From contig JABLUY010000042.1 of NCBI GenBank assembly GCA_013306675.1, positions 114,595-178,594 on the forward strand: a stretch of DNA of 64,000 bases. The letters run 5' to 3'. Below, piece after piece: positions 49,795 through 59,087 of the stretch. The first letter of the stretch is position 1, and the number at the start of each line of letters is the position of its first letter. This DNA comes from Thraustochytrium sp. TN22. Its lineage: Eukaryota > Sar > Bigyra > Thraustochytrida > Thraustochytriidae. Position numbers and translations under genes: made by a program. The notes beneath the pieces are model-generated. The model saw only the letters and a program-made list of their open reading frames with translations, had not been told where the DNA came from and ran no database searches.

Positions 49795-50609
49795 TCTGGA
49801 CAGTACCCGATGCTTCGAGCGCGTCGCGACATCGAGCATGGCTCGCTTCGAGCGCGTCGCGTCGTCGAGCCTGGCTCGCTTCGAGCGCGTCGCCTCGTCG
49901 AGTCTGGCTCGCTTCGAGCGCGTAGCGTCGTCGAGTCTGGCTCGCTTCGAGCGCGTCGCCTCGTCGAGTCTGGCTCGCTCTCGCGGACTCTGAGCGGTCG
50001 CGCGAGTATGACCTCCGTGCCTCTGCGATCTCGCTTCATCACGCCTGGTTTCTCACGCTGCTCAGCGCGTACGTCGTTTGACTCTGGCTCGCACTGACAG
50101 TGAGTCTGAGCGTGAGTGCTGAGCGGACTGCCTCCGTGCCTCTGCGAGCTCGCATCACTACGCCTGGTATCTCACGCTGCTTTCACCTCTCGCTTTCGGT
50201 CAAGCTTAGCTCGCTCTAGAGGCCTAAGCTCTAACTCGGACAGCCCGCCACAGAGAGGAGAAAGCGAGCCCGTGCTAGCACGTTGTTCGGCGTTGTTTGC
50301 TTGTTGTTTGCTCTGCTCGACTCTCCGCCACCCGGGCCGTGAAGCCAGCGACAGCGGCCACAGGCTGCCTCGCGGCGCGCACGCGCCCCCCTCGAGTCCA
50401 GTTGCTCCTAGCAGTCACCGAGTCGGCAGACGGGCCGGCAGGCGGGCCGGCCGGCCGACTGACTGCAGAGGCGAAGCGCGCGCGCGCGGGGGCGGCCTGT
50501 CGTGCGCCGGGCGCGCGGCAGGAGCGCGGCGGCAAGGGCGGGCGCGCAGGCCGCGGAAAGGCAGGCGCTCGCAGCGCGACGAGGGCGGCAGCCCGAGCGG
50601 CCATCAGCC
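49795..50609. other. Intergenic with 33-bp array
   Basis: 815 bp between TFIIF beta and the next plus-strand gene. It holds the 33-bp array listed separately, then about 600 bp with scattered repeats of ctcgct and tcacgctgct. The open frames here are Arg/Ser-only. It should contain the promoter of the acylated orphan. Confidence 0.55.
49812..49976. repeat. 33-bp tandem array, 5 units
   Basis: Units begin at 49812, 49845, 49878, 49911 and 49944 (gcttcgagcgcgtcgcg..tcgag..tggctc), with a few substitutions between units. The array begins 17 bp after the stop of TFIIF beta. The unit length is a multiple of three. Confidence 0.95.
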
Positions 50610-51335
50610 ATGGGCCTGCTCGCCTGCGGACCCTTCGCGGGCTGCCTCGGGCGCAAGCCGCGCGCCGCGAGGTGGGCGGAGCAAGAGCCCGTGCCGCTCA
50701 ACGCCGACCCACTCGCGCAGGAGCCGTCCAGCACCAGCATCGAGGTGGACGGGCGCCCCCTCACGGACAACGCGGAGGCCGTCGAGCTCGCGCTCGAGGA
50801 CCTCAAGCCCGTCGCTACCACGCCCGAGGAGCACGCCGCTGAGTCCGACGCCTTCCCCACGGCATCCAAGGGTGACGTGCCCAGTGATGACGACAGCGGC
50901 CGCGGCGGCAGTGATGACAACGACGACGACGACGACGACAAGATCAGCAACGGCGCATCGGCATCCGCGATGGATGAGGATGCCGTACTCGAACCGCAGG
51001 ACGACAGCCCTGAAGACGAGGTGCCGGAGCTCTGTGTCGCCGAGGAAGAGGCGAATGGGGGCAAAGAGAGTATGAGCGAGGAGCGCAAGCCCGGCTTCCT
51101 CTCGCCCAGCATCGCGGAGCGCATGGCGCTCTTCGGCGGCGGCAGCGGTGGTTCTGGCGGCAAAGCCCACGTGGAGAGCTTCACGTCGGCCGGCGTGCGT
51201 AAAGACCGCGAGGCGCGCATCGACGACCTGACCACGAGCGTGCAGACGCGCAAGCGCAACACGCGTAAGACCGCGCAGCACATGGAGGACCTCATTTGGA
51301 TCCAAAAGAACACCGTCAACATCAAACACTTCTGA
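50610..51335 (+). CDS. Orphan acidic protein with putative N-terminal lipid anchor
   Basis: Predicted 241 aa. The N-terminus MGLLACGPFAGCLGRK has Gly2 for N-myristoylation and Cys6 and Cys12 for palmitoylation, a dual-acylation pattern that tethers soluble proteins to membranes. Residues about 85-150 are very acidic (aspartate run near 105-112 coded by gac repeats) and likely disordered. The C-terminal 75 residues look more ordered: FLSPSIAERMALFGG, FTSAGVRKDREARIDDL and the final HMEDLIWIQKNTVNIKHF. Nothing identifies a family. Start chosen at 50610 because the lipid-anchor motif begins there; the same frame is open to 50502. Confidence 0.7.
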   Translation: MGLLACGPFAGCLGRKPRAARWAEQEPVPLNADPLAQEPSSTSIEVDGRPLTDNAEAVELALEDLKPVATTPEEHAAESDAFPTASKGDVPSDDDSGRGGSDDNDDDDDDKISNGASASAMDEDAVLEPQDDSPEDEVPELCVAEEEANGGKESMSEERKPGFLSPSIAERMALFGGGSGGSGGKAHVESFTSAGVRKDREARIDDLTTSVQTRKRNTRKTAQHMEDLIWIQKNTVNIKHF

Positions 51336-51570
51336 GTGAAATGCCGCTGTACACCCCTCTTTTCGTCTCACGTAACTTTGTCTTCTTCGGGTCATCATCT
51401 CGTAGCATCATCCAAGGCAGAGGCCCCCTTTTTCTGCCTGGCTGAGCTTTTACCGCCTCAGCAACGCGCGGCACAGAGTCTCCCTCTCATGACTTCCTCC
51501 CTACCACACTCACGCTCTTTGCAAAGAACCAACCAAAAGGCCTCTGAAGCTTGATTTGTGTTCGCCAACC
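51336..51570. other. Gap between convergent genes
   Basis: 235 bp of lower GC, with T-rich stretches, between two stop codons. It is expected to hold both polyadenylation regions. Nothing else seen. Confidence 0.5.
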
Positions 51571-52047
51571 TTACTTGGAGTTGATGGCCTGCACGATGGC
51601 GTTACGGAGCTCAGACTCGCGCCAACCGCGCAGAGAATGCAACTCTTGCGCATCGCAGTCAAAGACCTTGAACGTAGGCATGGCCGAGATGCCGTGCGCC
51701 GCCGCTACGTCGCGCGCCTCGTCCACGTTCACCTTGGCAAAAACAATGTCCTCCTCCTTGTACATCTTGGACATCTCGCCGTACACGGGCGCCGCGCTGC
51801 GGCACGGCGGGCACCACGTCGCGTAATAGTCGACCACCAAGAACGCCTTGGTGTTCTTGCACTCCTGCAGGAGCGCCTTAAAGTCAGCCATGCTCTCGAT
51901 CGAGCGCACCTTGGCGCCCTCCACCACCGGGAACGGCCGCGACCGCATGTACATTTGCATCAGCACGTAGGCGACCAGCACCAGCAGGAAAGGGTGCTCC
52001 ATCACCCACGCCATGGCCTTGTCCATGGCGCCCTCCGGCTCCGCCAT
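51571..52047 (-). CDS. Membrane-anchored thioredoxin-like protein
   Basis: Predicted 158 aa. A short polar N-terminus and one hydrophobic helix (about 18-34) precede a thioredoxin fold. The active site is WCPPC (W78, C79, C82), with Pro in place of the usual Gly between the cysteines. The segment DIVFAKVNVDEARDVAAAHG precedes the cis-proline loop SAMPTF (near 127) as in classical thioredoxins. Membrane tethering with the fold facing the lumen or cytosol would place the redox activity at a membrane, but the topology cannot be settled. The start at 52047 is in a good context; the frame extends upstream through (GA/GC)n repeat sequence. No targeting peptide is evident beyond the helix. Confidence 0.88.
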   Translation of the reverse strand: MAEPEGAMDKAMAWVMEHPFLLVLVAYVLMQMYMRSRPFPVVEGAKVRSIESMADFKALLQECKNTKAFLVVDYYATWCPPCRSAAPVYGEMSKMYKEEDIVFAKVNVDEARDVAAAHGISAMPTFKVFDCDAQELHSLRGWRESELRNAIVQAINSK

Positions 52048-52382
52048 GCTCTTTGCCGTGTGTCTCTCCCTTGAGATCCCCCCTTTCCCGGCGCGCGCTC
52101 GCCCTTGCTCTCGCGCTCGCGCTCGCGCTCGCGCTCGCACTCGCACTCGCACTCGCACTCGCTCGCCGAGGGTCTGCAGTGCCGCAGATGCTCCGCGATG
52201 CCGCGCGTGTCCACCCGCCGCCGCCGCCCCCGCCGCCGCTGCCGCCGGGCCGCCTGCGCGCGCGCGCAAACCCAACTTTGGCGGGCCTTTTGCTGTTTGC
52301 TCTGGTCATCATCGTGGCACAGTGAGTGAGTGCGCGGCAGTACTACTACCCCCGTCACCATCGCCTGCAAAGCCAAAGCCGG
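52048..52382. promoter_or_regulatory. Thioredoxin promoter with hexamer run
   Basis: 335 bp between the thioredoxin start and the stop of the helical-repeat gene. About nine hexamers, (ctcgcg)n changing to (ctcgca)n, lie at about 52110-52165 in the thioredoxin leader, and a (gccgccgcc)n run near 52217-52245 follows. Confidence 0.6.
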
Positions 52383-54701
52383 TCACGTCCGCAGCTCGCG
52401 AAGCTGCGCGGCCCAGCCGCGAGGGCTCGTCGTCTCCGGCACCTGCGCCGCCTCCTCTCGAGCAGCGACACTGCGCGGGTCAACGTCGCTGTCAACTCGC
52501 ACGTCCACGTTCTCGTCGCCTTCGTCTTGTTGGGCGTCCAGGACGGCGAGCGCGGCCTTGCGGTCCCCGGCTTGCAGCGCTTGCAGCGCGGCCAACTCCA
52601 CAGGGCGCAAGAGCGGCGGCCACTTGAGCGCCATGTCGCCGCGAAGCGAGGGCCCTAAGAAGTCGCGGTCCTCCAGCAGACGCCAGCCCGCCACGGACGC
52701 CGGCACCGGGTTCTGGGCCAGGGCAATATGCGCGCGCGCCGCCGCGCGCTCCTGCGCAACGCGCTCGTGCAGGCTCGTCGGCCCGCAGCCTGCTGCACTC
52801 GAGCGCTGGAGCAAGGCGTCCACGGCCGGAGATGGTGCGCCCTGCTGCGATGGCGCATACCCGGGCAGCTCCGCGGCGGCCGCGCTCAAGTCAAAGGCCT
52901 CCAAGACGTCCAGCTTCGCCTGCGTGCACACGCGGTCCGGTACGAAGACCTCCCAAGCCGCCTCGGACGTGGCCGGGTCCTCCTCCGCCAGCGCCAAAGC
53001 ATCGCTCGAGTCGTCCGGCGCCAGTGCCAGCGCCGTCCGCAAGGGCTCCGCGCGCGGCGAGAAGACCTGGTCCAAATGCACAACCTTGCACGGCGCCAGC
53101 GCGGTTCGCAGGCGCGCGATCGCCTCGTCGGCATGCACGCTGCGCGCCACGCGCTGCAGATAGGCAAGCAGCGCGTCCGGCGCCACCTCGCCCGTGTTGC
53201 GGACCTTGGCGAAGTGGTCGCGCACGATCTCCTGCAGCGCCTCCAGCGGCACGCCCAGCGCCACCAGCGCCGGCCGCAGCGAGGCGCGCGAGGGCAGCGG
53301 CGGCGGCTGCGGCGCCTCCTCTCGCTCGGCCGCGGCACTCGCCCCTGGCGCCCTTGGACTACTGCTCCTGCCCCGGCGCCCGCTGCGCGACCTGACGCTG
53401 CTGCTGCGCCCAAGGCGCTGCGCCGGCGCTAGCGCCGCGTACGCCTGCACGGTGCGGAGGAAAGCGGCGCGCACGTCCCGCGAAAAGGGCGCCGGGTGCT
53501 GGTTCGCCACCTGAAGCGCCTTCTTGTACCATGTGAGCGGGTCGGCGGCCGCGCCTCCTCGCGCCGACGACGGCTTCTTGCGCCGCCCGCCCTCGGCCCC
53601 TTCGCCGTCCTCCGCGTCCTCGCGCCGCGCGCCACCGCGCGCCGCCTCCAGGTGCTCCAGCTCCGCGCCAACATTGTAGTACGAGATGCCGAGCGAGCGC
53701 ACCACGACGGTGTCGAAGCGCCCCTTGAGCGTGACGCGCGAGGGCAAGATGGTCTCAAGGAAGGCGACGCTGGCGCGCGCGTGCTCGAGAGCCGACGCGT
53801 GGTCACCGCGCCCAGAGGCGATCGTGCACAGGATGAGCGAGCACCTTGCCTGCGCCTCCTGCAGCTTGCGGAAGACGCGCGACTCGCGCGGCGCGCGGCC
53901 CGCCACATCGCCGGCCAGCGCCAGCGCGTGTGCCGCCTTGCCTTCCGCGCGCGCGCGCTCGCCGAGGCGGCGCGCGCAGCCCGCCTCGCACGCCAGCATG
54001 AGCACGCGGTAGTGCTTGCACTCCAGTGCCCAGGCCGCATCCACGTCGCTCACGGCCTCCTCGGCGCAGTCCTGCTGCGCGTGGCCCATCCGCGTCGCGA
54101 GACCCTGAGCCTCCTGCAGCAGATCGAGCGCCAGCCGCACGTCGCTCGCCAGCCCGGATTCCTCGTGACGCTCGCCTAGCTCCACGACGAGCCGAAACGT
54201 CAACTCGCTGCCGCGCCGCAGGCGCCAGTGCGCCTCGGCGCCGCGCAGGTCCTCGGCCATCTCCACCATCTTTTGCGACAGCTTGATGGCCTCCACGAGC
54301 CGGCCCTGCACGACGAGCTCGCGCACCGCGTGCTCCAGGCCGCCGGCACTCCCACTACCGCTCCCGCCGCCGCCGCCGCCGCCGCCGCCATTGCCGCTTC
54401 CATTGCCGTGCGCGCTCCCCGCGCGCCGACCAGAGTACGTCAACGACCGGCTGCTCCCTGCGCTGCCGGGTCGCCTCGCCCTGCCCTTGTCGCTACGCCG
54501 GCTGCGCGCCGACTGCGGCCGCGCGCGCGCCGGCCGTGCGCCCGAAGGCACCTCGATCACCGCGTCATGCCGGAGCTGCTGGTGCTGCTGCACGTCGTCC
54601 TGCAACAGCGGCTGGCCGTCGTCCGGGGCCACTGCTGCCAAGGCCGGCCGCGTGCGCGCGCGTGGCGCCGACTGCGGCCGCACCCGCGCCATGGCGGCCA
54701 C
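52383..54701 (-). CDS. Helical-repeat orphan with basic N-terminus
   Basis: Predicted 772 aa; no family recognised with confidence. Residues 1-100 are basic, with RPQSA motifs (RPQSAP, ARPQSARS) often seen in cytoskeletal and ciliary proteins. A glycine/serine run (about 100-120) is coded by (ggc)n. Residues about 125-430 are helix pairs reminiscent of tetratricopeptide repeats: GRLVEAIKLSQKMVEMAEDL, ALDLLQEAQGLATRMG, HASALEHARASVAFLETILP and PLTWYKKALQVANQ. A second helical block (about 490-640) and a charged tail follow. It could be a scaffold of cilium or cytoskeleton, but the evidence is only the RPQSA composition. A second ATG at codon 4 gives almost the same protein. The gene is divergent from the SYLF gene, with 226 bp between start codons. 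Confidence 0.7.
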   Translation of the reverse strand: MAAMARVRPQSAPRARTRPALAAVAPDDGQPLLQDDVQQHQQLRHDAVIEVPSGARPARARPQSARSRRSDKGRARRPGSAGSSRSLTYSGRRAGSAHGNGSGNGGGGGGGGGSGSGSAGGLEHAVRELVVQGRLVEAIKLSQKMVEMAEDLRGAEAHWRLRRGSELTFRLVVELGERHEESGLASDVRLALDLLQEAQGLATRMGHAQQDCAEEAVSDVDAAWALECKHYRVLMLACEAGCARRLGERARAEGKAAHALALAGDVAGRAPRESRVFRKLQEAQARCSLILCTIASGRGDHASALEHARASVAFLETILPSRVTLKGRFDTVVVRSLGISYYNVGAELEHLEAARGGARREDAEDGEGAEGGRRKKPSSARGGAAADPLTWYKKALQVANQHPAPFSRDVRAAFLRTVQAYAALAPAQRLGRSSSVRSRSGRRGRSSSPRAPGASAAAEREEAPQPPPLPSRASLRPALVALGVPLEALQEIVRDHFAKVRNTGEVAPDALLAYLQRVARSVHADEAIARLRTALAPCKVVHLDQVFSPRAEPLRTALALAPDDSSDALALAEEDPATSEAAWEVFVPDRVCTQAKLDVLEAFDLSAAAAELPGYAPSQQGAPSPAVDALLQRSSAAGCGPTSLHERVAQERAAARAHIALAQNPVPASVAGWRLLEDRDFLGPSLRGDMALKWPPLLRPVELAALQALQAGDRKAALAVLDAQQDEGDENVDVRVDSDVDPRSVAAREEAAQVPETTSPRGWAAQLRELRT

Positions 54702-54927
54702 GTCGCCAAGGCCCTTTGTTGGCCATGGCGCCGCCCTCGACGCCGCCGTGGAACTTCAAGTCCGTCCAAGAAAGTAGCCGTTGATGTGCACGGCTCGCTC
54801 GCGCGCCAGTGCGCGCTGGTCGCCCGTGAGCGAGCGAGCGCTTCCGCGGGTCAGCGAGCGAGCGCTTGATGGCCGAACCCTGGCCCCCACCACTACAGAC
54901 ACAGACACAGAAACCGCGCGCACGGCC

Positions 54928-55917
54928 ATGCGGCGCTACGTGCAGGCCAAGCTGGGCTGGGACGAAAAGCTTAGCCTGCGGAGGGCCGTGGAGGCGCTGG
55001 CCGCCAACGTGGAGGCGCTCAGGACCGATGGTCAGCTCTCGGACGCGGTGCTCGCGGGCTCCATGGCGCTCGTGTACGTGCAACTCCTGCGTGTGGGCGC
55101 CGGCGTGCTCGTGCAGGACGTAGGCTACGGCTGCATCGTCACGCGCCTACCTGCGCCAGAGGACGACAGTCCGGAGAAGGAGGAGGGAGAGACACGAACG
55201 CAGCGGCGGAGGTGGTCGCCGCCGGCGGCCGTCAAGCTCGTCGGCCTCGCGGCCGGCGTGGCGTTTGGCGTGCGCAAGTCGCACGTCCTGGTCGTGCTCA
55301 CCTCCGACAGCGTTGTGCGCGACCTCATGGCCGGCCGCCGTCTTTCGCTGGGCACTTCGCTCAAGGCGGGCGCCGACTCCGCGGGCGCGGCCCACGGGTC
55401 CAACTGGTACTCGCCCTCGGCACTCGTCTTCGACTGCGCCGACGGCGCGGCGCGCGGTGCCTACGCTGGCGTCGGCCTGCACGGCACCTTCTTCCTCAAC
55501 CGCCCCGAAGAAAACCGTCTCTTCTATCAGGACAAGGGCATCACGCCGGCCAACATTTTGCTCGGCCAGGTGGACGCGCCCGCGGCGGCGCGCCCCTTGC
55601 AGGACCTGCTGGAGGCCTTGCCGGCCCAGGCTAGCCCGGTTATCCTTTCGGACGCCACCGCGGAGGCCCTGCTAGCCCCGCCGGCGGCGCCGGCGGACCG
55701 TTCGGGCCCTCGGCATCGCTCAGGCTCGACGCGCCGCAGCCGACCGTCGCGCCGCCTGCCTCTGCGTCGCGCGCCGTCTACGTTGCAAACTTTTCTGCGC
55801 ACCAACCTCTTTGCGCAGTACTTTGCGATGCTGCTCGTGGCTCTCGCGATGCTGCGCGGGGCGCACGCCCTCTTCTGGCTCGCGCTCGATCGCGCTCTGC
55901 AGCCTGAGCCGGCCTGA
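54928..55917 (+). CDS. SYLF (Ysc84-like) lipid-binding protein with C-terminal membrane helix
   Basis: Predicted 329 aa from the ATG at 54928. The frame is open to 54781, but the extra residues are repeats of SERAL. Residues about 55-235 match the SYLF domain: GAGVLVQDVGYGCIVTRLP near 57-75, KLVGLAAGVAFGVRKSHVLVVL, LSLGTSLKAGAD, YSPSALVFDCADG and YAGVGLHGTFFLNRPEENR. SYLF proteins bind acidic phosphoinositides and, in yeast Ysc84 and animal SH3YL1, link membranes to actin. There is no SH3 domain here. Residues about 255-280 are basic (Arg/Ser-rich), and a hydrophobic stretch (about 300-320) suggests a tail anchor, which is not usual in the family. Intronless. Confidence 0.85.
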   Translation: MRRYVQAKLGWDEKLSLRRAVEALAANVEALRTDGQLSDAVLAGSMALVYVQLLRVGAGVLVQDVGYGCIVTRLPAPEDDSPEKEEGETRTQRRRWSPPAAVKLVGLAAGVAFGVRKSHVLVVLTSDSVVRDLMAGRRLSLGTSLKAGADSAGAAHGSNWYSPSALVFDCADGAARGAYAGVGLHGTFFLNRPEENRLFYQDKGITPANILLGQVDAPAAARPLQDLLEALPAQASPVILSDATAEALLAPPAAPADRSGPRHRSGSTRRSRPSRRLPLRRAPSTLQTFLRTNLFAQYFAMLLVALAMLRGAHALFWLALDRALQPEPA

Positions 55918-56090
55918 CGCTCGGACCTAGCGACCACTGCCATTTCCGCGCAAAGGCCGGGCAAGCCGCTCAGCTGCAGTGCACAATTTGAAAATGCACA
56001 AGTGCGCGCGCGGCTTGCGCACATGGCTGGCACGGCAGATCGCAAATCAACCTGAACTTGGAGAAGTACGTCAGCCTGCACCGAACAACC

Positions 56091-57047
56091 ATGACGGCGG
56101 GAGGCGACGAGGACGTGGACGTGGACCAGACGACGGCAACGGCCGCGGCAGCCGCGACGCCCAAGGCCAAGGCCAAGGCCAGGACCAAGACGAACAAGGC
56201 GGAGGCCGCCGCGTCCTTCGAGGTGCCTGCGACGCCGGCGTCAGTGACGGCGTCCGAGACCGCGAGCGTGGGCCAGGCCAGCGAGCACGAGGGCAAGCCG
56301 AAGAAGAAGGCCAAGGGCAAGGCGGCCGACGTGGAAGCGACCGTGCTGGCGTACTTGAGCGCGCAGTGCAGGCCGTACAACTCGACCAAGGTTTTTGAAA
56401 ACCTGCACAAGGCCGTGCCGCACACCGCCATCAAGACAGCGCTCGCGGCGCTCGCTGCGCAGGGTACTCTGCAGGAGAAGGTCGAGGGCCGCGCGGCACT
56501 GTACTGGGTCACCCAGGAAACCGAGATCGGGTCCGCGGAGGACCGCGCCGCCGAGGTCGCCGCCCTGACAGCGTCCGTCTCCGTCGCGCTCGAGGCGCTG
56601 CAGGAGGCCGCGGCGGACCTTGCCGGGCAGCAGGCCGAGGTGGCGCGTCTGCAGCGCGAACCGGCGGACGACGACTTGGACGGCGCCCTGCGCGAGGCGC
56701 AGGAGCTCGCGATGACCCAGCGCGCCGAGATTCAGAGCCTGCGCGCGGCCTGCGCCGCGGCACAAGCAGGCGACGACATTCGCTCCGTGCAGGATCTGAC
56801 AGCGGAGCGCAAGTTCTTTGAGGTAAGATTCGAGCACGCACGCGCGGCGCGGCACAGCACACTGAGCAGAGACACTAACGGGCGACCGCCACCGCAGTCC
56901 TGCGCACGAGACCGCATGCGCATCGTGCAAGCGGTGCTGGAGAACATGGCCGACGGCGAGAACCGGCCCGTTGCCGAGCTCCAGGAGACGGTCGGCCTTG
57001 TCACGGACGAAGCAGCCGCAGCGATGTTGCCCAAGGCCGGCGCGTAG
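56091..57047 (+). CDS. HOP2: Homologous-pairing protein 2 (HOP2/PSMC3IP), with one intron
   Basis: The two exons (56091-56822 and 56898-57047) give 293 aa. HOP2 works with MND1 to load RAD51/DMC1 for strand invasion in meiosis. Residues 1-75 are a Lys/Ala-rich extension, longer than in other HOP2 proteins. The winged-helix TBPIP domain (about 80-140) has VLAYLSAQCRPYNSTKVFENL, then IKTALAALAAQGTL and KVEGRAALYWVTQ, the family pattern. A coiled coil follows (about 145-240). The C-terminal segment MRIVQAVLEN..ENRPVAELQETVGLVTDE fits the conserved end of HOP2 and lies in exon 2. The intron is in frame and has no stop, so an unspliced reading also works. Start at 56091 (accATGacg); another in-frame ATG lies at 56058. 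Confidence 0.85.
   Translation: MTAGGDEDVDVDQTTATAAAAATPKAKAKARTKTNKAEAAASFEVPATPASVTASETASVGQASEHEGKPKKKAKGKAADVEATVLAYLSAQCRPYNSTKVFENLHKAVPHTAIKTALAALAAQGTLQEKVEGRAALYWVTQETEIGSAEDRAAEVAALTASVSVALEALQEAAADLAGQQAEVARLQREPADDDLDGALREAQELAMTQRAEIQSLRAACAAAQAGDDIRSVQDLTAERKFFEVRFEHARAARHSTLSRDTNGRPPPQSCARDRMRIVQAVLENMADGENRPVAELQETVGLVTDEAAAAMLPKAGA
56823..56897 (+). other. Spliceosomal intron in HOP2
   Basis: 75 nt beginning gtaaga and ending accgcag, with a branch-like ctaac about 25 nt before the 3' end. Splicing joins GAG to TCC and restores the usual HOP2 spacing between the coiled coil and the final domain. Its length is 25 codons without stop. Confidence 0.75.
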
Positions 57048-58163
57048 TAGGCTGCGAAGACTTGAATTCAAACTAGCAGCACAGAGATGGCAGCATGTGC
57101 GCACGAGCCTTGCCGGTGGTGCAAACGGCGACATCGACGCGTGCAGTGTACTGGCGCGCCGTCGTGTCAGGGGCAAAGCGATCTTTTGTTTCAAAATTTC
57201 ACAGTGAGTGATGGTAATCGCATGAGCGTGGCGGCGCGTCGCGATGGGAGCGATGCTGGGCCGCGACGCAGGCCGAGACCCAACGCCACGCCGAGGCGCT
57301 GCCAGCGGGTAACTCGTAATGTTTGTGATGTTGGACCGCGCCACGTACATCTTGACCTTTTGCTGTGGTGAAGAGTCGCGGGCCGGCGAGCCAATACTTG
57401 CCTTCTGTGTGTGAGCCTGGATACGCTGCCTTGGCATCGTGGCGTATCGTACCTTTCGTGCTGGACGTTCTTTGGTCCTTTGCAGGGTCGCGAGGTCCTG
57501 CTGTTCAGGTTTCCCGCCTCCACTTATCTGGCGCGCCGCTCCCTTTGCGCAATCATAAGCTGCGAAAGGCAGGCGTCCCGCGTGCCCGACCACTCCCCGA
57601 GACCCCCTTTCCTGTACTACATCGCCAGAGCGTCCGAGCGAGATGTACTGCTGCGTGAGAGGCCGGCACACAAAGGCTGCGCGCACAAAGGAAGGTCCCG
57701 GCGTATGTTTGCATCTGTCGCGTCTCGCGCACGGCTTTCAAGCCAAAGTTGGCGGCCCGGCTTCAGGATGGCAAGCTTGTGCTCTGGGTTTCCCGCGCCG
57801 CACGCGCGGACGCCTGGCGTCCGAGCTGAGTTGTGCAGCGGTCGGCGGCGTTTCGCGACACGACTCGGAGAGCCTTTCCTTCCGTGTCCGCTTCCCCGTC
57901 CGAGCCCGCCGGCCACGGGCAGGGCCGCCAGGCGGCCCCGGCCGGACGGCGAGGGCGACTCGGACGGCCGACAGTCCTGGGTCGGCCGGCACAGTTCCGG
58001 CGGCCGGCCGCTGCCAGCAGTGGCAGGATCTTCGAGGGCAGTGCAGCCTCGGTCTCATCAGAGGCTCGGACGCGCGCGGCGCAGGGCAAAACGAGAACGA
58101 CGTTTGGGAGCGCAAAGCAAAGCCAAAGGCCGAGGCCAAGCAAGTCGACGCAAGCCAGGCACG
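57048..58163. other. Intergenic 1.1 kb, no gene recognised
   Basis: Between HOP2 and the first SDR gene. It is of lower GC to about 57500, then GC-rich. A frame open from 57411 into the SDR gene is not protein-like. The 14-nt sequence ggcaaaacgagaac at 58085, 66 bp before the SDR ATG, recurs upstream of the second SDR gene. Confidence 0.5.
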
Positions 58164-59087
58164 ATGTTGCCGAGCTCGCTGGCCGTGGTGGGGCGCAAGG
58201 TGGCGGCAGTCACGGTGCTCGGCGGCGCGGTCGCGCTGGGACTGGCGACGCTGCGGAAGCACATGACGGAACCCAAGTCGGGACTGTCGGAGCCGGTGGA
58301 CCGCAAGCGCACGATCTTCATTACAGGCGCAGCGAGCGGCATCGGGCTGCAGACGGCCAAGCTGTTCCTGAGCAAGGGCTGGATCGTCGGCGCGTATGAC
58401 GTGAACCGCGCGGGCTTGGCCAAGGAGCTGCCGAGCGGGGACAATGTCATTACGGGCGAGCTGGACGTGTGCGACGCGGCGGCGTGCGAGCGGCAGGTGG
58501 ACGCCTTCACCGAGGCGGCCGGCGGGTCGCTGGACGTCTTGTTCAACTGCGCGGGTATCTTGACGATTGCGGAGTTCGCGGACATCCCCATCGAGCGCCA
58601 GCGGAAGATCGTCGAGGTGAACTGCATCGGCGTCATCAACTCGACGAAGGCGGCGCTGCCTGCGCTCAAGAAGTCCCGCGGCTGCGTGGTGAGCATGTCG
58701 TCCGCCGCCGCCTCCGGCGGCGTCCCGTTCCACGTCACCTACGGCGCCACCAAGGCCTTCATCCATTCCTTCACGGAGTCCCTGCGCCTGGAGCTCGCGC
58801 AGCACGGCGTCCGTGTGTGCGACGTCAGTGTCGGCTACGTGGCCACGCCCATGTGCGACTCGCAGGACTTCAAGAAGGACGGCATTTTCCAGAAAAAGAG
58901 CTCCTTCGTCCAACCCGCGGACGTCGCGGCCACCGCATGGAGGGCGACGCATGAGGCGACACGCTTCCACGTTCACTTCTTCGCGGACGATTCCGAGACC
59001 TCTTTTAAGTTGCACTCCCTCGGCCACCTGCTCGGCATTGACCTGCACGCACGCATGATGGCCAACGCCTTTCAGGTCAAGCTCTGA
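58164..59087 (+). CDS. Membrane-anchored short-chain dehydrogenase/reductase, copy 1
   Basis: Predicted 307 aa. A hydrophobic stretch (about 8-30) is a probable N-terminal membrane anchor or signal. The Rossmann fold has TGAASGIG (54-61), the NCAG motif near 128, the active serine in the SMSSAA segment near 179, and the catalytic YGATK pair Y193 and K197. This is a classical SDR with NAD(P)H binding. The substrate (sterol, retinoid or lipid-derived carbonyl) cannot be read. The C-terminus (about 256-307) is unusually important here because the downstream array is built from it. Its paralogue starts 1.5 kb downstream. The ATG at 58164 begins the conserved sequence. Confidence 0.92.
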   Translation: MLPSSLAVVGRKVAAVTVLGGAVALGLATLRKHMTEPKSGLSEPVDRKRTIFITGAASGIGLQTAKLFLSKGWIVGAYDVNRAGLAKELPSGDNVITGELDVCDAAACERQVDAFTEAAGGSLDVLFNCAGILTIAEFADIPIERQRKIVEVNCIGVINSTKAALPALKKSRGCVVSMSSAAASGGVPFHVTYGATKAFIHSFTESLRLELAQHGVRVCDVSVGYVATPMCDSQDFKKDGIFQKKSSFVQPADVAATAWRATHEATRFHVHFFADDSETSFKLHSLGHLLGIDLHARMMANAFQVKL

